The position numbers and the translations under genes are program-made. The notes under the pieces were generated by a model that saw only the letters and a list, made by a program, of their open reading frames with translations, did no database searches and was not told the DNA's origin. Shown piece after piece: positions 34,933-44,327 of a stretch of DNA of 64,000 nt; the first letter of the stretch is position 1; each line of letters starts with the position of its first letter. The stretch lies in contig NC_009142.1 in the NCBI RefSeq assembly GCF_000062885.1, forward strand, positions 5,383,584 through 5,447,583, written 5' to 3'. The stretch is from Saccharopolyspora erythraea NRRL 2338. GTDB lineage: Bacteria; Actinomycetota; Actinomycetes; Mycobacteriales; Pseudonocardiaceae.

Positions 34933-35731
34933 AGTTCTCCAATCGTCGCCGCGCGGAGGCTCCCGCGGCATCGGCCATCGCTTCGAGCAATGAGGTCGAC
35001 AGCGACATCACCGCAGCGTGCGAATCGAAGACGAGTTCCTCGCCCACCGCGGCGGCGAGCACGTCGTCGGCGTCGGGGGTCAGTGCGGACACGGTTCTGT
35101 CCGTCACCAGCACGGTGCGCAGACCCAGGTCACGGGCCTGCACCATGGCGCGCTGCGTCTCGCGGGGATACCTCGGCATCGCGAACACGATCGTCGCGTC
35201 GGCGCCGCACTGGCGCGCGTGGCGCAGCTGGTCGCCGACGATGCTCCCGCCCGAGATCAGCAGGCGCACATCGGGGTGGATCTTCGCCGCGAGGTAGCCG
35301 AACAGCGAAGCCAGCGGAGCGGAGACCCGAAAACCCAGCACCACCAACGGGTTCGAGGACGCGAGCACGGTGCCGGCCGTGCGCAGGGCGCTGTCGTCGG
35401 CGAGCTCGGTCCGCAGCCTGGCGAGGTTCCTCATGTCCTCGTCGATGCCCGACTGGAGTTTCGAGCCCCGCGCGTCCTGGTCGGCGGCCGGCTCGGAGCC
35501 GGCCTGGCGGAGGTAGCGGCGGAAATGCCCGTAACCGTCGAACCCGAGCAGTGCGACGAACCGCGTCACCGACGGCTGGCTCACCGCCGCGGCCTCGGCG
35601 AGCTCGACGCTGGTGAGATAAGCGGCGGTGTCGACGTTGGCCAGCAGGTACGCCGCGATCCGGCGCTGGGCCGGGGTCAGCCGGTGCTCGGTGAAGAGCT
35701 CCTGCAGAGGACCGGGCAATCCGGGTACCAC
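34889..35731 (-). CDS. RpiR (MurR) family transcriptional regulator
   Basis: 280 residues. N-terminal HTH_6: LTPAQRRIAAYLLANVDTAA followed by VELAEAAAVSQPSVTRFVAL. C-terminal SIS domain around NPLVVLGFRVSAPLASLFGY and DATIVFAMPRYPRETQRAMV. SIS domains usually bind phosphosugars, but RpiR proteins next to amino-acid lyase genes are also known. GTG start with weak upstream complementarity. The 72-bp divergent gap to the lyase gene holds a TTCAT...ATGAA dyad that could be its site. Confidence 0.88.
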   Translation of the reverse strand: MVPGLPGPLQELFTEHRLTPAQRRIAAYLLANVDTAAYLTSVELAEAAAVSQPSVTRFVALLGFDGYGHFRRYLRQAGSEPAADQDARGSKLQSGIDEDMRNLARLRTELADDSALRTAGTVLASSNPLVVLGFRVSAPLASLFGYLAAKIHPDVRLLISGGSIVGDQLRHARQCGADATIVFAMPRYPRETQRAMVQARDLGLRTVLVTDRTVSALTPDADDVLAAAVGEELVFDSHAAVMSLSTSLLEAMADAAGASARRRLENFEQYAADQELFLDD

Positions 35732-35803
35732 CCTTGCCAGCGGGATGAATGGGGAGTTTCATGCAGCATCAGATTTGAATGAACAATTGTCAAGGGGTTG
35801 GTC

Positions 35804-37255
35804 ATGCCAGACAGCAGCCGAGTCCGCATCGACGGCAAGGGGTTGCGCTGTGCGGATGTCGTGCGCGTCGCTCGGCGCAGCGCATCGGTGAAGCTGAACC
35901 AGGACGCGGTGCGCCGCGCCGAGAGCACCTACCGCCTCGCGCTGGACATCGGAGCCAAGCGGTCGGTCTACGGGCGGACCACCGGCGTCGGCGCCAACCG
36001 GCACGCCGTCGTCGACGCCGACACCGCCGACGAGCACGGGCTCCGCCTGCTCCGCAGCCACGCGGGAGGCACCGGAGAGCCGCTTCCCGACGCGATCGTG
36101 CGCTCCACGCTGGTGATCCGGCTCAACCAGCTCGCCGCCGCCGGCAGCGGTGTGCACCCGCGGCTGCTGCACGCGCTGGAGACCGCGCTGCGCGTCGGCG
36201 CCCTCCCGCTGGTGCACTCCCGCGGCGCCATCGGGACCGGCGACCTAAGCGCGCTCGCCGAGATCGGACTGACCATCGCCGGTCAGCGGCCGTGGCACGT
36301 CGGATCGCTCGACCCGGTACCGATCAGCCCCGGTGACGCGCTCGCGTTCATCTCCAGCAACGCCGCGACGCTGGCCGAGTCGGTGCTCGCCTGGCACGAC
36401 CTGCGCCGGCTGCTGCACGCCAGCCACGTGATCGCCGCGTTGTCCTTCTGCGCCCTCGGCGGCTCCCCGGAAGCGTTCTCCGAGCAGGTGCACGGGGCGC
36501 GTCCGCACCCGGGCTCGGTGCGCTGCGCGGCGGAGATGCGCCGAATCCTCGGCTTGGACGTCGATCCGCCGGAAGGGCGGCGGTTGCAGGACCCGTTCGG
36601 GCTGCGCGCCTTCCCGCAGGTGCACGGCCCGGCGCTGGACGCCGCGGACGCACTGGAGCGGGTGCTGTCCATCGACCTCAACGCCGCCGCCGAGAACCCG
36701 CTCATCCACGTCGACAGCGAGCGGGTGTACCACCACGGCCAGTTCTCCACCGCATACCTGGCGCTGTCCCTGGACAGCCTGCGCGCCGCGCTGCACCACG
36801 TCGCCGAGCTGTCCGCGGCACGGTTGAGCGACCTCGTCGAACCGGAGCTGACCGGCCTCACGCCATTCCTGTCCTCCGGCCCGCCGGGCAGCTCCGGGAT
36901 CATGATCCTGGAATACGTCGCGCACGACGCGCTCGGCCAGCTCCGCCACGCGGCGGCCCCGGTGACGCTGGGGACCGCGGTGATCTCGCGCGGCCTCGAA
37001 GACCACGCGAGCTTCTCCACCCAGGCCGCGCGCAGCACCTCCGCGGCCATCAGCGCCTACCGCACCGTGCTCGCCTGTGAACTGCTCGGCGCCGTCCGCG
37101 CACTCCGGCTCGCAGGCACCGAACTGCCGGACGCACCGATCGGCCAGGCCTTCGCGCGCGCGTCCCGCCGGCTACCCCTGATCGAGGAGGACCACCCGCT
37201 CAGCGGCGAGATCGCGCAGGCGGAGCAGATCATCGACGAGTTCGCCGACTGCTGA
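35804..37255 (+). CDS. aromatic amino acid ammonia-lyase family protein with atypical MIO triad
   Basis: 483 residues. HAL/PAL fold: VYGRTTGVGANRHAV supplies the catalytic Tyr near residue 48, LRSHAGGTGEPL follows, then ISSNAATLAESVLA, RLQDPFGLRAFPQVHG, IDLNAAAENPLI and the helical C-terminus with GSSGIMILEYVAHDAL. Where the family has Ala-Ser-Gly, which cyclises to the MIO group, this protein reads RGAIGTGDLSALAEIG, that is Gly-Thr-Gly. Whether MIO can form is doubtful. The ATG follows AAGGGG by 6 bases. Divergent from RpiR and an MFS importer. It may be a histidine/tyrosine lyase, an aminomutase, or a non-canonical relative. Confidence 0.85.
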   Translation: MPDSSRVRIDGKGLRCADVVRVARRSASVKLNQDAVRRAESTYRLALDIGAKRSVYGRTTGVGANRHAVVDADTADEHGLRLLRSHAGGTGEPLPDAIVRSTLVIRLNQLAAAGSGVHPRLLHALETALRVGALPLVHSRGAIGTGDLSALAEIGLTIAGQRPWHVGSLDPVPISPGDALAFISSNAATLAESVLAWHDLRRLLHASHVIAALSFCALGGSPEAFSEQVHGARPHPGSVRCAAEMRRILGLDVDPPEGRRLQDPFGLRAFPQVHGPALDAADALERVLSIDLNAAAENPLIHVDSERVYHHGQFSTAYLALSLDSLRAALHHVAELSAARLSDLVEPELTGLTPFLSSGPPGSSGIMILEYVAHDALGQLRHAAAPVTLGTAVISRGLEDHASFSTQAARSTSAAISAYRTVLACELLGAVRALRLAGTELPDAPIGQAFARASRRLPLIEEDHPLSGEIAQAEQIIDEFADC

Positions 37256-37403
37256 ACATCACCCCGCACCCGCCGATCGCGACAATGCGCCGAAGCTGGA
37301 CGCACCAACCGCCCGCGCTCCAGACTGAACGCCACCCCCAAGGACTTGACCAGGTCGGACAACCGGTGACCCCGGGTGGTCACGAGCAGATTGGCGCAAC
37401 ACC

Positions 37404-38186
37404 ATGGACAACTACACCGCCGCCCCGACCAGCGATCTGACGCTGCCGGACGGACGCGTCGTCACCTGCGTCAATGCGAGGAACGCAGGACTCGTCTGGC
37501 AGGAGATCCGCACCGACTGCTACCGGCTCGACCTGCTGGACATCCCGGCCGGCGGAAGCATCATCGATGTCGGGGCGCACATCGGGCTGTTCTCGCTGTT
37601 CGCGGCCGAACGCATACCAGGCGTTCGGCTGATCTCCTGCGAACCGGCACCGGCGACCTTCGCCTGCCTCGCCGCCAACCTCACCGCCTTCGCCCCGAAC
37701 GCAACCGCCCTGAACACGGCGGTCGGCGAACAACCGGGTAGCGCCGAGTTGACCTACTACCCCGACGCCGAAGCCATGACGACGCTCGAGACCGACGACG
37801 AGGACGACAGGAGCAACATCGCCGCGGTGGCATCGAACCTCGGAATCGCCGACTCCGTTCACGACTACGTGCAGACCTTCAGTCGGCGCACCGAGCGCTA
37901 CACCGTTCCCGTGACGACCATCGACCGCATCATCGCCGACCACGACCTCGGCAGGGTCGACCTGCTCAAGATCGACGTGGAGCGGGCAGAGCCGGCCGTC
38001 CTACGAGGAATCACCGACGACAACTGGCCGAAGATCCACAACGTCGCGGTCGAGGTGCACGACATCCACGGTCGTCTGTCCGAAGTGGTCACACTGCTGG
38101 AACAGCGGGACTACCGGGTCGAAGCACTCCAGGAAGACATGTACCGCGGATCCAGCGTCCACATCGTACTGGCCAGCCGCACCTGA
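37404..38186 (+). CDS. FkbM family methyltransferase
   Basis: 260 residues. SAM-binding motif I is IIDVGAHIGLFSLFAAERIP near residue 53, motif II VRLISCEPAPATFACLAANL, and the FkbM-specific VDLLKIDVERAEPAVLRGI near residue 190. FkbM enzymes O-methylate sugars or polyketides, but no biosynthetic partner is adjacent. The 148-bp gap upstream holds no clear gene. The IS5 remnant begins 78 bp downstream. Confidence 0.9.
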   Translation: MDNYTAAPTSDLTLPDGRVVTCVNARNAGLVWQEIRTDCYRLDLLDIPAGGSIIDVGAHIGLFSLFAAERIPGVRLISCEPAPATFACLAANLTAFAPNATALNTAVGEQPGSAELTYYPDAEAMTTLETDDEDDRSNIAAVASNLGIADSVHDYVQTFSRRTERYTVPVTTIDRIIADHDLGRVDLLKIDVERAEPAVLRGITDDNWPKIHNVAVEVHDIHGRLSEVVTLLEQRDYRVEALQEDMYRGSSVHIVLASRT

Positions 38187-38264
38187 CGTCGCGGCACGCG
38201 GCTGGAAAAAGCCATCTCCTGAGACCTCCGCCCGCGACCAGGACTACTCCGCCCCTCCACCTCA

Positions 38265-39009
38265 GCCCGCATCTCATTTGGGTGTGTTTCCAGGCAGGCG
38301 ATATGTTGATCAATTGTGAGTGATGTGGAGAGGTGGTGCCCAGAGCCGTTGTGGCTGCTGGCGCGTCCGTTGTTGCCTGATGCGCCGCAGCGCCACCAAG
38401 GCGGGGGTCGGCGTCGGCTGGACGACCGCGCGGTGCTGGCCGCGATCCTGTACGTGCTGCAAACCGGGTGCGCCTGGTCAGCGCTGCCCACCTCGTTCGC
38501 GGTCAGCGCTCCCACCGCCCACCGCCGGTTCACCGAATGGGTCCAAGCGGAGGTGTTCAGCCAGCTGCACCAGGCGCTGCTGGACCTGTTGGGCACCGCC
38601 GGGGCGATCGACTGGTCGCGCGCGTCGGTCGACAGCATGCACGTCCGCGCGGCCAAAGGGGGGACCTGACCGGCCCCAGCCCGGTAGATCGAGGCAAGCC
38701 TGGCTCCAAGATCCACGCGATGAGCGAACGCGGCGGCATTCCACTGGCCGTGGTCGTCTCGGCGGCCAACCGCAACGACCACCGGGAGTTGGAGGCCGTA
38801 GTCGATTCCGTCGCGCCGGTCAAGGTGCCTACGGGGCGGCCCCGGCGTCGGCCGCACAAACTGCACGGCGACAAGGGCTATGACTTCCCGGTTTGCCCAA
38901 AGCAGCTCACTACGCGGCATTCGCCCAACTGGCGTGCGCGGCGATCTGCTACCGCCGAGCTGTCAAGCTGGACCTGTTGATCCATAACAACCCCAAATGA
39001 GATGTGGTC
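38265..39009 (+). mobile_element. IS5-family insertion sequence, internally deleted copy
   Basis: 745 bp, near-identical to the element at 19795-20687 but lacking 148 bp in the 3' part (junction GTTTGCC/CAAAGC near 38895). Both terminal repeats and the 3-bp target duplication TCA (38262-38264 and 39010-39012) are intact, so it could still be moved by the full-length copy. The right duplication is the stop codon of the neighbouring regulator gene. Confidence 0.9.
38316..38980 (+). pseudogene. defective IS5-family transposase
   Basis: Frame A (38316-38669) is as in the intact copy except for Val-to-Ala at the slip region and a TGA created by GGGACCTGA. The -1 frame continues through LHGDKGYDFPVC, then the 148-bp deletion changes frame and ends the protein at 38980. 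The deletion removes the YVIERTLEW block that carries the catalytic Glu, so the product cannot be active. Confidence 0.88.
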
Positions 39010-41367
39010 TCAGCCCGTGGTCGGCTGGTGTTCCGCCGCCCATGCGGCGATCTGGCTTCGCGAGCTGAATCCCAGCTTGACGAGGATGTGCTCGATGTGG
39101 GCTTCCGCGGTGCGCTGGGAGATGACCAGGCGAGCGGAGATCTCCTTGTTGCTGAGTCCTTCGGTGGTCAACGCGGCGATTTCGCGTTCCCTGGGCGTGA
39201 GCAGGGACCATTCGTCCTGCGAAGCGGCTCGTTCGGTGCGCTGCGGGGCATCACCGAGCGCGATGCGCACGGCGTCATCCAGGTCGAGGTGCCTACCGTC
39301 GTCGAACGCGGACTCGTACGCCTTGGAACCGCAGGTTCGTCGCACGGCTTTTTCGCAGTCCCGGCGGTATCCGCTCAGGTAAGTGAACTCCGCCAGCGGA
39401 GTACCGAGCGCCTGCCAGAGGGTGTCGGCCGCGCCGAGCAGGGTGGCCGCGCGGCAGGCTTCGTCGCGTGGTCCTTCGGCTGCGACCCACGCGATGGCCT
39501 CCATCGACAGGGCCGCGCCGAGGAGGTCGTTGACTTCGTGGAAGCGCCGGACGGCGTCGGACTGGACGGCGGTCGCTCGCTGCGGGTCGCCGTCGCGCCA
39601 CACCTGCAGGCCCAGCACCCACAACGCGTAGGCCTTCCACCAGCGCTCGTGGTAGGTGTCGCAGAGCGAGCAGCACTCGTCACATCGCGCGTGCACCTCT
39701 TGGCTGTCGCCGTTCAGGAACGCGATGAGCGCCGACCGGTACAGAGCCATGGCGATGCCGATCGGCTCGTGCACAACCCGGTGGTAGGCGAGCGCTTCCT
39801 CGTAGAGCGACCTCGCGCGTTGTGGATCGCCGTGCAGAGCGGTGATGATGCCGGAGAAAAGCGCGACATAGCCGAGCGTCCTCCTGTCGTCCAGGTCCTG
39901 GCCGAGCGTTCGGGCCTCGTCCAGCCTGTCAGCGGCACTGGTCAGGTCGCCTTGCAGGATGGCCAGCCATGCCGTGACCGACAGGCCCCATGCGCGCTGC
40001 TCCGTCGCTTCGGGAGACATCGCCAGCAGACCGTCGAGCCAACGCAGTCCTTCGCTGAGAGAGCCTGACGAGGGCCAGTACTGCCAGAGTCCGGACGCGG
40101 CGACGAGACCGGTGGGTGCTTCCCCCGGGACCGTCACGCAGAACTCCAGCAACGCCCGAAGGTTGAGGTGCTCGCGGCGGAGCCGGCCCAACGACCGCGC
40201 TTGGTCGGGGGTGAACAGACCTCGCTCCGCGCCCGCGACGAGGTCGGCGAAGTAGTCGCGGTGACGACGAGGCGTGGCAACGTCGCCGAGGGAGGTGAGC
40301 TGCTCGGCACCGTACTGGCGGATCGTCTCCAGAAGCCGGTATCTCGGCTGCGGAGAGTCCCCGTCCAGCAGCAGCACCGACTTGGAGACCAGTCCCACCA
40401 CCAGTGCGGCGACGTCATTCGCCTCGATGCCGTCACCAGCGCACACGGTTTCGGCTGCCGCGAGGTCGAACGTGCCCGCGAAGACCGACAGCCGCGCCCA
40501 CAGGACGCGTTCGGCAGGAGTGCACAGATCGTGGCTCCAGTCGATCAGCGCGCGAAGGGTCTGCTGCTGCGGCAGCGCCGCCCGGCTGCCGGCGGTGAGC
40601 AGGCGGTACCGGTCGTCGAGCCGTTGGACGACCTGCTCCACCGACAGGGCCTGCAGCCGCGCCGCCGCCAGCTCGATCGCCAGCGGCATCCCGTCGAGGC
40701 GCCGGCACAACTGCACCACGGCGGCCGCGTTGTCGTCGTCGACGGTGAACCCGGGCCGAATCGCCTTCGCCCGTTCCTCGAACAAGGCGACCGCTTCGTA
40801 TCGGCTGAGCGCCTGTACCGAGGGCAGTGGGGGTTGCGGCTCGGGAAGTGACATCGGCAGGACCGGGTAGACGGTTTCCCCCGTGATGTTGAGCGCTTCA
40901 CGACTCGTCGCGAGAATCGTGAGGCGCGGGGCCGTCCGCAGCAGGTGGTCCGCGAGGAGCGCACAGCTGTCGAGCAAGTGTTCGCAGTTGTCGAGCACTA
41001 GCAACAAGTGGTTGTCGCGAACGTAGTCCGACAGCTGGTCGATCAATCCCCGAGATGAACGCCCCTCGATACCCAGCGTCGCGGCGGCGGCCTCGACCAC
41101 GAGGCCGGGTTGCCGCAGCGCACCCAGCTCGACCACCCACACCCCGTGGGGAAACGCCCGCCGCACGTTCCTCGCGGCCTGCAGGGCGAGTCGGGTCTTG
41201 CCCACGCCGCCCGCGCCGGTGAGCGTCACCAGCCGTGACGAGGACAGCAACTGCCTGACGTCGGTGACTTCGCGTCGACGTCCTACGAAAGTCGTGATGT
41301 CGACGGGCAAGTTGCCCTTCTGAGGAGGCAAAGAGGTCGACACCGCGCTGCGCTGAGCTGGCGCCAT
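39010..41367 (-). CDS. ATPase-LuxR transcriptional regulator
   Basis: 785 residues. Near the N-terminus FVGRRREVTDVRQLL leads into a P-loop NTPase (Walker A TGAGGVGKTRLALQAA near residue 50; LLLVLDNCEHLLD as Walker B; LTILATSREALNI as the sensor strand). A long helical TPR-like middle (WLAILQGDLTSAADRLDEAR) follows, then a C-terminal LuxR HTH: LTPREREIAALTTEGLSNKE and ISQRTAEAHIEHILVKLGF. Family members activate catabolic or secondary-metabolite genes. The start is uncertain (GTG at 41397 also possible). The stop TGA coincides with the target duplication of the adjacent IS5 copy, so the protein is not truncated. Confidence 0.9.
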   Translation of the reverse strand: MAPAQRSAVSTSLPPQKGNLPVDITTFVGRRREVTDVRQLLSSSRLVTLTGAGGVGKTRLALQAARNVRRAFPHGVWVVELGALRQPGLVVEAAAATLGIEGRSSRGLIDQLSDYVRDNHLLLVLDNCEHLLDSCALLADHLLRTAPRLTILATSREALNITGETVYPVLPMSLPEPQPPLPSVQALSRYEAVALFEERAKAIRPGFTVDDDNAAAVVQLCRRLDGMPLAIELAAARLQALSVEQVVQRLDDRYRLLTAGSRAALPQQQTLRALIDWSHDLCTPAERVLWARLSVFAGTFDLAAAETVCAGDGIEANDVAALVVGLVSKSVLLLDGDSPQPRYRLLETIRQYGAEQLTSLGDVATPRRHRDYFADLVAGAERGLFTPDQARSLGRLRREHLNLRALLEFCVTVPGEAPTGLVAASGLWQYWPSSGSLSEGLRWLDGLLAMSPEATEQRAWGLSVTAWLAILQGDLTSAADRLDEARTLGQDLDDRRTLGYVALFSGIITALHGDPQRARSLYEEALAYHRVVHEPIGIAMALYRSALIAFLNGDSQEVHARCDECCSLCDTYHERWWKAYALWVLGLQVWRDGDPQRATAVQSDAVRRFHEVNDLLGAALSMEAIAWVAAEGPRDEACRAATLLGAADTLWQALGTPLAEFTYLSGYRRDCEKAVRRTCGSKAYESAFDDGRHLDLDDAVRIALGDAPQRTERAASQDEWSLLTPREREIAALTTEGLSNKEISARLVISQRTAEAHIEHILVKLGFSSRSQIAAWAAEHQPTTG

Positions 41368-41589
41368 GCCGAACTCTACTTCCCGCTGCTTGCGCACCTG
41401 TGTTCAGCAGTTTCGCAAGCCACCACTCCGGTTGTCCAGGCCAGACCGAAGCCGCCTTCAGGCTTGCGGGGCAGTCATCATCCGGTTTCCCCTCTGCGCC
41501 CCTGCTCTTCGCGTTATCTGGAACAACTGCACTGGTTGACCACGAGTAGACAGTGTCATCAGACAACTTTCCAGCCGCATCGCCCGATG

Positions 41590-42160
41590 AAGAGGCACTT
41601 ACCTGTCAATCACGTCCTGCAGCACGCGCTGCGTTCCAGCAGTGCCCGCCTCGGCGACACCGTCGCCATCGTCGGTCTCGGGCACCTCGCGGTGCAGTTC
41701 GCCGCCGCGATGGGGTTCACCGTGGTCGCCCCGGCACGCTCGGCGGACAAGGAGTCCGCGGCCCGGGAGCTGGGCGCGGCGCACTACGTCGACTCGTCCG
41801 GCACCGACGTCGGCGCGGCCCTGCGCGATCTCGGCGGTGCGGCGCTGATCTACTCCACCGCCGCCGACACCGGCGTCGCGCAGCAGGCCGCGACCGGACT
41901 GCGCCGTCGCAGCGAGCTGCTGCTCAGCGGCATCGGATCGGACCCGCTGTCGTTGGACGTCGGCGCGCTGGTGATGCGCGGCCTGCGGGTCCGCGGCCAT
42001 GTCACGGGCGGCCCCACCGACATCCAGGACGCGATGCGCTTCGCCGTCGCGGCCGGGATCCGGCCGTGGACCGAGGTCCGCAAGCTCGACGAGGCCGCCG
42101 AGGCCGTGGAGTCGATGCGCAGCGGTCGCGCGCGTTTGCCGGATGGTGCTGCGGCCGTGA
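41590..42160 (+). pseudogene. relic of a zinc-type alcohol dehydrogenase
   Basis: Only the Rossmann half remains: GDTVAIVGLGHLAVQFAAAM (a GLGGLGH motif apparently shortened), then KESAARELGAAHYVDSSGTD and RGLRVRGHVTGGPTDIQDAM. The N-terminal zinc-binding GroES-like domain is absent. The expected ending RMVLRP and a TGA occur in a different frame near 42135-42160, so there is a frameshift as well. Not functional. Confidence 0.75.
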
Positions 42161-42179
42161 CCGCGGTCCGCCGGCACCG

Positions 42180-43079
42180 TCAGGCGGCGACGAGCCCGTC
42201 GAGCAGGGTCTCGATGGCGGCGGCTCGCGGTGTCTCGGCCAGCCACTGCGCCTCATAGTGGATCGTCACCGGATGTCCGTCCCGGTGCACCGGGCGGGTC
42301 CGTGCACCGGCCTGGAACCGGGACAGCGGGAGAAGGGCGCCGCCCAGGCCGAGGCGTGCCCAGTCCTCGACGCTGCGGTAGTTGTCGGCCTCGCCGGGAT
42401 AGGGCAGCAGCCGGGCACCGGCGTCGGCGAACAGCCGCCGGGTCATCGTCGCCAGCCCGCACGCGTCGCCGATCATCACCATCGAGCGGTCGGAGAGCTC
42501 GCTCAGCTCGACCGGGTCCCGCGACCACGCGGCCGAGTCGTCGGTCAGGTAGTGCAGCGGCTCGCTGGTGACCTCCCGGCGGCGCACCGGCCCAGCGTCC
42601 GGCACGGCCGGGACCAGCAGCAGGTCCAGCCTCCGGGCGAGCAGTTCGCGGCGCAGTTCGGCGAGGTCCTTCTCCTGCACGACCGGCGACGCCGGCAACC
42701 GGCCGCGGGCGGCCTCGAACGCCCGGCCGACGAGGTCGGGGTGGATGATCGGCGACACGCCGAGCCGCAGCGGCTCGGCGTCCGCCCGGGTGGCCGCGCG
42801 CGCCTCGGTCAGCAGCGCGTCCAGCGAGCCGAGCGCGGCGTGCAGGTGCGGCAGCACGCGGTTGGCCAGTGCGGTCGGCGTCACACCGGTCGTGGTGCGG
42901 TCGAACAGCGGACCGCCGAGTGTGCGTTCCAGCGCCGCGATGCCGTGCGAGAGCGCGGGCTGGGTGACACCGAGAGCCGCCGCGGCACGCGAGAACGACC
43001 CGAGGTCCGCAGCCGCGCGGGCGTAGTAGAGCTGGACGACCTTGAGCCGGTCGGCATGCATGTTCTTCATGTCGGTCAT
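42180..43079 (-). CDS. LysR family transcriptional regulator
   Basis: 299 residues. The winged HTH is at residues ~10-65: YYARAAADLGSFSRAAAALG then VTQPALSHGIAALERTLGGP and LFDRTTTGVTPTALA. The C-terminal LysR_substrate domain begins EPLRLGVSPIIHPDLVGRAF. Divergent from the flavin amine oxidase gene across 138 bp, the standard LysR arrangement, so it probably activates that operon. Confidence 0.92.
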   Translation of the reverse strand: MTDMKNMHADRLKVVQLYYARAAADLGSFSRAAAALGVTQPALSHGIAALERTLGGPLFDRTTTGVTPTALANRVLPHLHAALGSLDALLTEARAATRADAEPLRLGVSPIIHPDLVGRAFEAARGRLPASPVVQEKDLAELRRELLARRLDLLLVPAVPDAGPVRRREVTSEPLHYLTDDSAAWSRDPVELSELSDRSMVMIGDACGLATMTRRLFADAGARLLPYPGEADNYRSVEDWARLGLGGALLPLSRFQAGARTRPVHRDGHPVTIHYEAQWLAETPRAAAIETLLDGLVAA

Positions 43080-43217
43080 GCGCCGATTCCTGGTTCCGCC
43101 GGTGAACGCCCTGCCCGAGCATGGGGGACGCGGGCGACGGCATTCCGACGCCGCCCTGGGGTACTCAGCCGGTTTATCACGGCGGTGCGAAGCCCGACGC
43201 GCGGGGAGCAGACGAGG

Positions 43218-44327
43218 ATGTGGCCGGTGGACCGGTTCGACGTGGTGGTGGTCGGTGCCGGAGTGTCCGGACTGGCCTGTGCGGCGGCGCTGGCCGCGGC
43301 CGGGACGGACGTCCTGGTCGCCGAGGCGCGTGGGCGCACGGGCGGCCGGCTGTTGTCGGTGCCGACCGGGAACTGGAGCGAGGGCGGCAGGCTCGACCTC
43401 GGCGCGACCTGGTTCTGGCCGCACGAGACGCTGGTGGCGGGCGAGACCGCCCAGCTCGCCATCCGGACCTTCGACCAGCACACCGCCGGGAACGCGCTGT
43501 TCGAGGCGTCCGACGCCGACGGGGCACCGCTGGTGCAGCGAATCGACGGCAACCCGATCGACGTCGCGGCCGGTCGCTTCGGCGACGGCGCGCAGTCGCT
43601 CACCGACTCCCTGGCCGGGCTGCTGCCGGCCGGGTCGCTGCGGCTCGGCACTGCGGTCAGCGCGATTCGCCGTACCGGCGACGCCGTGCTGGTTCGGGCC
43701 GGGACGGCGGACGTCGCCGCCGAGCAGGTCGTCGTCGCCGTCCCGCCCGCACTCGCCGCCGCGACGATCGACATCACCCCGGCCCTGCCGGAGCCACTGC
43801 TGCGGCTGGCACGAGCCACGCCGACCTGGATGGCCGACACGGTCAAGGTCGTCGCTCGGTACCGGCGCCCGTTCTGGCGCGAGCGGGGCCTCGCCGGTGC
43901 GGCCGTCAGCCACGCCGGACCGCTGCGTGAGATCCACGACATGTCCGGCTCCGGCGGGGAGCCGGCCGCGTTGTTCGGCTTCGCGATCGCCGCCACGCCC
44001 GGTTCACCCGACCCCGCGCTCGGCGAGAGCGCGCGGCGGCAGCTCGCCCGGTTGTTCGGCCCCGAGGCCGGTGACCCGCTCGAGCTGCACGTCCACGACT
44101 GGAGCGCGGAACCGTTCACCCGCCCACCCGGCCGGGACGCCGGCGCCGGCCACCACCTGTTCGGCCACCCCGCTTACCGGCAGCCCGCCCTCGACGGGCG
44201 CCTGCACTGGGCGGGCACCGAGACCGCGACCCACCACGCAGGCCACATCGAGGGCGCGCTGCGGGCTGCCGCCCGCGCCGCCACCGCCGTACTGTCCCGC
44301 CGGGACCTGACCCGCACCGCACCATGA
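43218..44327 (+). CDS. flavin monoamine oxidase family protein
   Basis: 369 residues. FAD-binding motif VVVVGAGVSGLACAAALAAA (GxGxxG) with the acidic end of strand 2, then EARGRTGGRLLSV (RxGGR). The substrate and C-terminal FAD parts end with the typical GRLHWAGTETATHHAGHIEG. Somewhat shorter than classical MAOs (about 450). It oxidises a primary or secondary amine with O2; substrate unknown. A GTG nine bases downstream is an alternative start. First of three coupled genes (ATGA to DinB, then GTGA to the MFS gene). Confidence 0.88.
   Translation: MWPVDRFDVVVVGAGVSGLACAAALAAAGTDVLVAEARGRTGGRLLSVPTGNWSEGGRLDLGATWFWPHETLVAGETAQLAIRTFDQHTAGNALFEASDADGAPLVQRIDGNPIDVAAGRFGDGAQSLTDSLAGLLPAGSLRLGTAVSAIRRTGDAVLVRAGTADVAAEQVVVAVPPALAAATIDITPALPEPLLRLARATPTWMADTVKVVARYRRPFWRERGLAGAAVSHAGPLREIHDMSGSGGEPAALFGFAIAATPGSPDPALGESARRQLARLFGPEAGDPLELHVHDWSAEPFTRPPGRDAGAGHHLFGHPAYRQPALDGRLHWAGTETATHHAGHIEGALRAAARAATAVLSRRDLTRTAP

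Noticed and set aside
37057-37383. Minus-strand ORF containing TTRGHRLSDLVKSLGVAFSL in the gap before the FkbM gene
   Set aside because: Short, partly antisense to the lyase gene and without a ribosome-binding site or a recognised family; possibly a relic but not supportable.
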